DNA of 8,093 nucleotides. It comes from Modestobacter sp. Lineage in GTDB: Bacteria > Actinomycetota > Actinomycetes > Mycobacteriales > Geodermatophilaceae. The stretch lies in contig JAOPUQ010000203.1 in assembly GCA_025963425.1 (NCBI GenBank), positions 1 to 8,093 on the forward strand, read 5' to 3'. How positions within the stretch are numbered: the stretch's first letter is position 1; every line of letters starts with the position of its first letter. Made by a program: the position numbers and the translations under genes. The notes under the pieces were generated by a model. It had not been told where the DNA came from. It ran no database searches and was given only the letters and a program-made list of their open reading frames with translations. Positions 5,449 to 8,093 of this stretch are shown here, in pieces.

Positions 5449-5697
5449 ATGGCGAACCTGGAGTCCCTGCGTCGGTTCGGCCTGGTCCTCGAGATGGCCG
5501 AGGCGGCCGGCGCGGGGAACTGGGCGGCCTGGGCCACGGTGCTGGGCAGCCTCGACGAGGACACCAGGGCTGACGTGGTCCGTCAGTCGTCCCTGGTCAT
5601 CGCCATGCTCTGCGAGCGGGAAGCGGCGCGGCGGGGGATCAGCCGGGACCAGTTCATGGCCCAGTTCCGGGCGGAGGCCATGGAGCAGTTGGGCTGA
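5449..5697 (+). CDS. Small helical hypothetical protein
   Basis: The product is 82 residues with no membrane segment, signal peptide or cysteine motif (one Cys, in AMLCEREA). The composition (Ala, Glu, Leu, Arg) and spacing suggest an all-helical fold: NLESLRRFGLVLEMAEAAG, NWAAWATVLGSLDEDTRADVVRQ, then SLVIAMLCEREAARRGISRDQFMAQFRAEAMEQLG. The start ATG at 5449 follows a GAGAGGTGG ribosome site at a normal distance. I do not recognise the family. Several actinobacterial small hypotheticals have this shape, and function cannot be read from the sequence. It follows the 73-residue gene by 80 bases on the same strand and is followed by a short hairpin and then the hsp20 promoter, so it is probably a separate unit from hsp20. 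Confidence 0.7.
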   Translation: MANLESLRRFGLVLEMAEAAGAGNWAAWATVLGSLDEDTRADVVRQSSLVIAMLCEREAARRGISRDQFMAQFRAEAMEQLG

Positions 5698-5698
5698 G

Positions 5699-5716
5699 CG
5701 GCGCTGGGGGGCGCCG
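5699..5716 (+). terminator. Short hairpin just after the 82-residue gene
   Basis: CGGCGC (5699-5704) and GCGCCG (5711-5716) form a 6-bp stem around TGGGGG, one base after the stop codon. A weak terminator is possible; there is no T-tract. Confidence 0.35.
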
Positions 5717-5721
5717 ATCTG

Positions 5722-5750
5722 GTCACCGCGGGACGTGCGCGCGGCATACT
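5722..5750 (+). promoter_or_regulatory. Candidate hsp20 promoter
   Basis: CATACT (5745-5750) is a four-of-six match to TATAAT, with GTCACC (5722-5727) 17 bases upstream as a weak -35. Transcription would begin near 5757, giving a leader of about 70 bases. No HspR-type (CTTGAGT) or CIRCE element is seen. Confidence 0.35.
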
Positions 5751-5771
5751 GAGGCCAAGGACCTCCGCGGG

Positions 5772-5793
5772 CCGCTCCCAGTCGCGGGAGCGG
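5772..5793 (+). promoter_or_regulatory. Perfect 8-bp hairpin in the hsp20 leader
   Basis: CCGCTCCC (5772-5779) pairs exactly with GGGAGCGG (5786-5793) around the 6-base loop AGTCGC. It lies 35 bases before the hsp20 start and about 20 before its AGGAGGAG ribosome site. It could be a leader RNA structure (stability or temperature sensing) or a DNA operator downstream of the promoter. Confidence 0.45.
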
Positions 5794-5828
5794 GTGAACA
5801 CCGGAAAGCAGTACAGGAGGAGAGGGCG

Positions 5829-6272
5829 ATGAGCCTTCCTGTCCAACCCCCTCGGGCAACCGCTCGCTGGGACCCGTTCCGTGAGCTGGACCAGCTCTAC
5901 GAGCGGATGAACCGCCTCTGGGAAGCGAACGCCCCGGACCAGGCCAAGGCCTGGGTCCCGCTGGGGGACGTCGAGGAGACCGACGACGCCTACAAGATCG
6001 ACGTCGAGCTGCCGGGCGTCGACCAGGACGACGTCGTCATCGAGGTCAACGGCCGGGAAGTGACCGTGGCGGGCGAGATCAAGGAGAAGGAGCGCACCGG
6101 CATCATGCGCCGGCGCACCCGCCGCGTCGGGGAGTTCCAGTACTCGGTGACCTTGCCCGGTGACATCGACCCCGAGAACGTGACCGCACAACTGGACGGC
6201 GGCGTGCTGACCGTCACCGTGCCGAAGTCGCAGCGGGCCAAGCCGCGCCGGGTGCCCATCGGCACCACCTGA
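5829..6272 (+). CDS. hsp20: Hsp20/alpha-crystallin small heat-shock protein
   Basis: An ATP-independent holdase chaperone that binds unfolding proteins and forms large oligomers in the cytoplasm. The product is 147 residues, a normal length. A short N-terminal arm has WDPFRELDQLYERMNRLW at 14-31, typical of bacterial class A Hsp20. The alpha-crystallin domain runs from about 43 to 135, with VELPGVDQDDVVIEV at 59-73, EFQYSVTLPGDIDPENV at 102-118 and the signature GVLTVTVPK at 125-133. The tail has RVPI at 141-144, close to the I-x-I motif that docks neighbouring subunits. A strong AGGAGGAG ribosome site (5815-5822) fixes the ATG at 5829. The leader carries an 8-bp hairpin, and a 10-bp terminator-like stem follows the gene. 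It appears to be a single-gene unit. No known heat-shock repressor site is seen, so its control is unclear. Confidence 0.96.
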   Translation: MSLPVQPPRATARWDPFRELDQLYERMNRLWEANAPDQAKAWVPLGDVEETDDAYKIDVELPGVDQDDVVIEVNGREVTVAGEIKEKERTGIMRRRTRRVGEFQYSVTLPGDIDPENVTAQLDGGVLTVTVPKSQRAKPRRVPIGTT

Positions 6273-6287
6273 CGCACGCGGCGGTGG

Positions 6288-6322
6288 AGTGCCAGGGACC
6301 GGCCGTCCGAGGCCCTGGCACT
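6288..6322 (+). terminator. Strong terminator-like hairpin after hsp20
   Basis: AGTGCCAGGG (6288-6297) and CCCTGGCACT (6313-6322) form a perfect 10-bp stem around a 15-base loop, 15 bases after the hsp20 stop. It has no T-tract. As the structure is symmetric it could also stop transcripts coming from the tRNA side. Confidence 0.6.
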
Positions 6323-6392
6323 GCGCACGCCGGCTCGGTTCCCCGGTCCTCGAGCGGCCGCGCCACGGCCGGCTCGTGTGCTCGCGTGCCAC

Positions 6393-6409
6393 GGACTCCG
6401 CCGGAGTCC
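6393..6409 (-). terminator. Hairpin downstream of tRNA-Leu
   Basis: GGACTCC (6393-6399) and GGAGTCC (6403-6409) form a perfect 7-bp stem with a 3-base loop, 21 bases beyond the tRNA 3' end on the - strand. A CCCCG/CGGGG stem (6414-6427) lies between it and the tRNA. Both may help end the tRNA transcript. No T-tract is present. Confidence 0.4.
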
Positions 6410-6430
6410 TGACCCCCGTCCTCGGGGACG

Positions 6431-6511
6431 TGCGGGAGGGGGGAGTCGAACCCCCACGCCCGAAGGCACCAGATCCTAAGTCTGGCGTGGCTGCCGTTAC
6501 ACCACTCCCGC
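6431..6511 (-). tRNA. tRNA-Leu (anticodon UAG)
   Basis: The - strand folds as a class II tRNA of 81 bases. The acceptor stem GCGGGAG pairs with CTCCCGC and ends in A73. A D-arm is followed by an anticodon stem CCAGA/TCTGG with loop CTTAGGA, giving anticodon UAG (6478-6476) and G37 next to it. The variable arm is a short GCC-TTCG-GGC hairpin. The T-arm is GGGGG-TTCGACT-CCCCC with a standard loop. The CCA end is not encoded. UAG reads CUA and related leucine codons. It is divergent from the DUF3618 gene. The rareness of CUA in such GC-rich genomes makes this a minor-codon tRNA. Confidence 0.95.
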
Positions 6512-6521
6512 GTTGCCGCCG

Positions 6522-6527
6522 AGTCTA
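6522..6527 (-). promoter_or_regulatory. -10 box of tRNA-Leu
   Basis: The - strand reads TAGACT (TANNNT), ending ten bases before the first base of the tRNA. That is the distance expected for a short 5' leader. The -35 zone is occupied by an inverted repeat (6531-6551) rather than a clear TTGACA. Confidence 0.5.
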
Positions 6528-6530
6528 GGA

Positions 6531-6551
6531 GGACGGCCGAGCAGGCCGTCC
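6531..6551. promoter_or_regulatory. 8-bp inverted repeat between tRNA-Leu and the DUF3618 gene
   Basis: GGACGGCC (6531-6538) and GGCCGTCC (6544-6551) are perfect arms around GAGCA. The repeat covers the expected -35 region of the tRNA promoter and lies 26 bases before the GTG of the divergent gene. It could be an operator or a hairpin. Confidence 0.35.
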
Positions 6552-6577
6552 CGGCGTTGATCTGGCAGTCTGTCGCC

Positions 6578-6841
6578 GTGCCGCGCAGCCCCGAGCAGAT
6601 CCAGCAGGAGATCGACGTCGCCCGTGAGTCCCTCGCGGCCACCTTGGACGAGCTGTCGTTCCGGGGGAGCCCGAAGCGGCTCACCGCCCAGGCGAAGGAG
6701 GCCGCGCTGGCCTTCCTGCAGAGCCCGCCCGGGATCGCCCTGATCAGCGCCGTCGGCCTGACCATGGCCCTCATGGTCGCGCTCAAGGTCAAGCGCCGCA
6801 GGAACCCGCCGCCGCCGCTGCGCGCTGCCCGCCGCCGCTGA
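6578..6841 (+). CDS. DUF3618 family small membrane-anchored protein
   Basis: The product is 87 residues from the GTG at 6578; a TTG at 6557 would add seven residues but gives no family-like sequence. The start PRSPEQIQQEIDVARESLAATLDEL matches the DUF3618 opening (typically PEEIExEIExTRxxLAxTLDxL), a helical, probably coiled-coil segment at about 4-25. One membrane helix is at about 52-71 (GIALISAVGLTMALMVALKV), followed by a basic and proline-rich tail (KRRRNPPPP, then AARRR). The family is widespread in actinomycetes and often sits beside phage-holin-like or DUF948-type envelope genes; its job is unknown. Here it is divergent from tRNA-Leu and 22 bases before a DUF427 gene on the same strand, so the two may be cotranscribed. 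No clear ribosome site or -10 box is seen. Confidence 0.85.
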   Translation: MPRSPEQIQQEIDVARESLAATLDELSFRGSPKRLTAQAKEAALAFLQSPPGIALISAVGLTMALMVALKVKRRRNPPPPLRAARRR

Positions 6842-6863
6842 GCCGGGAGCGCACACTCGGGGC

Positions 6864-7361
6864 ATGTCCCGGCCCCGCCCCGACCCGGTCGGCCCCGGTC
6901 AGGAGTCCGTCTGGGACTACCCGCGGCCGCCCTCGGCGGAGCTGACCGGACGCCGCGTCGAGGTCGTCCTCGGCGGCCGCGTCGTCGCCAGCACCGACCG
7001 CGCCGTCCGGGTCTGCGAGACCAGCCACCCGCCGGTGTACTACGTGCCGGCCGAGGACCTCGTCCCCGGCGTGCTCGAGCGGGGCGAGGGCGCCTCGTGG
7101 TGCGAGTGGAAGGGGACGGCGACGTACTGGGACGCCGTCGTCGACGGGGAGCGCCACCGGAGCGTCGGCTGGTCCTACGAGCGGCCGACCGCCGGCTATG
7201 AGCACCTGCGCGGGGCCATCGCCTTCTACCCGAGCCGGGTGGGGTCGGCGACGGTCGACGGCGAGCCGGTGCGCGCGCAGGCCGGCGACTTCTACGGCGG
7301 CTGGATCACCGCCGAGGTGGTGGGCCCCTTCAAGGGCGAGCCGGCCACCCGCGGGTGGTGA
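6864..7361 (+). CDS. DUF427 domain protein
   Basis: The product is 165 residues with one DUF427 domain. Motifs are SVWDYPRPP near the start, GRVVASTDRAVRVCETSHPPVYYVP at about 38-62, the hallmark CEWKGTATYW at 80-89, WSYERP at 103-108 and AIAFYPSRV at 119-127. A C-terminal extension FYGGWITAEVVGPFKGEP at 143-160 is common in actinobacterial members. DUF427 proteins are small cytoplasmic beta-rich proteins of unknown function. The start ATG at 6864 has no close ribosome site; a CACACT six bases upstream is a partial -10 match, so a leaderless start is possible. It follows the DUF3618 gene by 22 bases. It ends five bases before the csoR operator, so the copper operon's promoter begins right at its stop codon. 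A functional tie to copper is not shown by the sequence. Confidence 0.93.
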   Translation: MSRPRPDPVGPGQESVWDYPRPPSAELTGRRVEVVLGGRVVASTDRAVRVCETSHPPVYYVPAEDLVPGVLERGEGASWCEWKGTATYWDAVVDGERHRSVGWSYERPTAGYEHLRGAIAFYPSRVGSATVDGEPVRAQAGDFYGGWITAEVVGPFKGEPATRGW

Positions 7362-7365
7362 CCCC

Positions 7366-7380
7366 TACCCCCTAGGGGTA
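7366..7380. promoter_or_regulatory. CsoR operator-like palindrome
   Basis: TACCCC (7366-7371) and GGGGTA (7375-7380) are perfect arms around CTA. This matches the known CsoR-type operators built on TACCCC..GGGGTA. It overlaps the first two bases of the TATATT -10 box, so apo-CsoR bound here would block its own promoter, and Cu(I) would release it. Confidence 0.8.
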
Positions 7381-7384
7381 TATT
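7379..7384 (+). promoter_or_regulatory. -10 box of csoR-copZ-copA
   Basis: TATATT is a five-of-six match to TATAAT and stands out in such GC-rich DNA. It ends seven bases before the csoR ATG, and no ribosome site lies between, so the transcript is probably leaderless. The -35 is weak (TGGTGA at 7356-7361) and lies at the stop of the DUF427 gene. Confidence 0.65.
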
Positions 7385-7391
7385 CGCAGGC

Positions 7392-7685
7392 ATGACGGGC
7401 TACGCCGGCAACAAGGACCAGGTCCTCGCGCGCCTCAAGCGGGTCGAGGGGCAGGTCCGCGGCATCGCGCGGATGGTCGAGGACGACACGTACTGCATCG
7501 ACGTCCTCACCCAGGTCTCCGCGGCCACCAAGGCGCTGCAGGCGGTCGCCCTGGGCCTGCTCGACGACCACCTCGGCCACTGCGTGCGCGACGCCGTCGC
7601 CAGCAGCGCCGAGGACGACGGGGCCGCCGCCGACGCCAAGATCGCCGAGGCGTCCGCCGCGATCGCGCGGCTCGTCCGATCCTGA
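7392..7685 (+). CDS. csoR: Copper-sensing transcriptional repressor CsoR
   Basis: A cytoplasmic all-helical repressor of the CsoR/RcnR family that leaves DNA when it binds Cu(I). The product is 97 residues. LARLKRVEGQVRGIARMVEDD at 12-32 is the family's first-helix stretch with basic DNA-contact residues. The copper ligands are C35, H60 and C64, spaced as in Mycobacterium tuberculosis CsoR (Cys, His and the second Cys in HxxxC), with Y34 next to the first. This separates it from RcnR (nickel/cobalt), FrmR (formaldehyde) and CstR (persulfide) types, which lack one or more of these. The ATG at 7392 follows TATATT by seven bases with no ribosome site. An operator-like palindrome overlaps the promoter. 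copZ follows after 35 bases, so CsoR probably controls its own gene, copZ and copA. Confidence 0.96.
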   Translation: MTGYAGNKDQVLARLKRVEGQVRGIARMVEDDTYCIDVLTQVSAATKALQAVALGLLDDHLGHCVRDAVASSAEDDGAAADAKIAEASAAIARLVRS

Positions 7686-7720
7686 TCCCCGCACCGCTGC
7701 TGAACCGAGGAGCTCCACCC

Positions 7721-7927
7721 GTGCAGACCCAGACCTACGTCGTCACCGGCATGACCTGCCAGCACTGCGTCGCCTCCGTCACCGAGGAGGTCGGCGAGCT
7801 GGACGGCGTCCGCTCGGTCGACGTCGACCTGGACTCCGGCCGCCTGCAGGTGACCGGTCAGGACGTCAGCGTGGAGCAGGTGCAGGCCGCCGTCGCCGAG
7901 GCGGGCTACTCGGCCGACCCGGCATGA
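7721..7927 (+). CDS. copZ: Copper chaperone CopZ (HMA domain)
   Basis: A small soluble ferredoxin-fold protein that carries Cu(I) to the exporter CopA and possibly to CsoR. The product is 68 residues, the usual length. It consists of one heavy-metal-associated domain, QTQTYVVTGMTCQHCVASV, with the metal-binding MTCQHC (C13 and C16) and the C-terminal AVAEAGYSADPA. The GTG start at 7721 is supported by a GAGGAG ribosome site eight bases upstream. It lies 35 bases after csoR, and its stop overlaps the copA start by four bases (ATGA), so the two are coupled. The His in the CxxC pair (CQHC) is frequent in CopZ. Confidence 0.95.
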   Translation: MQTQTYVVTGMTCQHCVASVTEEVGELDGVRSVDVDLDSGRLQVTGQDVSVEQVQAAVAEAGYSADPA

Positions 7928-8093
7928 GCGCCGGGCCGCAGACGTCCGCGGCCGGGGACCCGACCGCCCTGGACGAGGTGCGGCTCGACATCACCGGCAT
8001 GACCTGCGCCAGCTGCGCGAACCGGATCGAGCGCAAGCTGAACAAGCTCGAGTGCGTGCAGGCCAGCGTCAACTACGCCACCGAAGCTGCCAC
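7924..8093 (+). CDS. copA: Copper-exporting P-type ATPase CopA (5' part)
   Basis: Only the first 56 codons are in the window; the frame is open at the right edge. Residues 1-18 are a short variable arm. Then VRLDITGMTCASCANRIERKL begins the N-terminal heavy-metal-associated domain with the CxxC metal site (CASC), and ECVQASVNYATEAA is the usual next beta strand in CopA (typical form VxASVNYATExA). The full protein would be an inner-membrane Cu(I) exporter. The ATG at 7924 overlaps the copZ stop. The ATPase core cannot be checked here. Confidence 0.93.
   Translation, partial: MSAGPQTSAAGDPTALDEVRLDITGMTCASCANRIERKLNKLECVQASVNYATEAA

Noticed and set aside
5698..5828. HspR (HAIR) or CIRCE operator before hsp20
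   Set aside because: Neither CTTGAGT-N7-ACTCAAG nor the CIRCE TTAGCACTC-type arms are present.
6323..6392. A small gene or small RNA between hsp20 and tRNA-Leu
   Set aside because: The region has several imperfect GC stems (for example near 6350-6376) but no start with ribosome site, no coding pattern and no promoter I can support.
1..8093. CRISPR array, phage genes, toxin-antitoxin or defence system
   Set aside because: No regularly spaced repeats, integrase, Cas, nuclease or antitoxin-like proteins were seen; the intact genes belong to housekeeping or stress families.

Overview
The window is GC-rich DNA (about 75% by eye) with GTG starts, few clear Shine-Dalgarno sites and -10 boxes (TANNNT) a few bases before some start codons. 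This points to a high-GC actinomycete. The mix of a SipW/TasA-like exported protein ending near TATQR, DUF3618 and DUF427 proteins, and csoR-copZ-copA suggests Geodermatophilaceae or a relative. That placement is an inference from gene content, not a measured result.

Layout. Positions 1-105 hold the tail of an unidentified gene on the + strand. Facing it on the - strand is a run of three metabolic or stress genes: yjbQ (2651-2247), bcp peroxiredoxin (2161-1664) and gnd 6-phosphogluconate dehydrogenase (1575-139). Divergent from yjbQ is rph-rdgB (RNase PH and the house-cleaning dITP/XTP pyrophosphatase), with a 4-base overlap and a hairpin after it. The yjbQ-rph gap carries three copies of a 7-base half-site (GGACCGC) in alternating orientation.

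The least ordinary stretch is 4180-5150. A TasA/SipW-type surface or matrix protein gene is broken by a frameshift at a C run. Its 3' end runs into an inverted remnant of a carboxymuconolactone decarboxylase/AhpD-like gene, so two broken genes meet at about position 4860. Three perfect 13-base palindromes precede the TasA-like gene. Two small uncharacterised genes follow (73 aa with cysteines, and 82 aa helical), then an Hsp20 small heat-shock gene with a hairpin in its leader and a strong terminator-like hairpin after it.

A tRNA-Leu(UAG) gene lies on the - strand at 6511-6431, with an 8-bp inverted repeat in its -35 zone. Divergent from it are a DUF3618 membrane-anchored small protein and a DUF427 protein. 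The window ends in a copper-response operon. A CsoR operator-like palindrome overlaps a TATATT -10 box, followed by csoR, copZ and the first 56 codons of copA, whose start overlaps the copZ stop.

The intact genes are housekeeping and stress genes: NADPH supply (gnd), peroxide removal (bcp), RNA and nucleotide quality control (rph, rdgB), protein protection (hsp20) and copper export (csoR-copZ-copA). I see no phage, insertion sequence, CRISPR array or clear new defence system. The items worth checking are the decayed TasA/CMD locus, the clustered palindromes, the unusual cysteine layout of the peroxiredoxin and the hsp20 leader.
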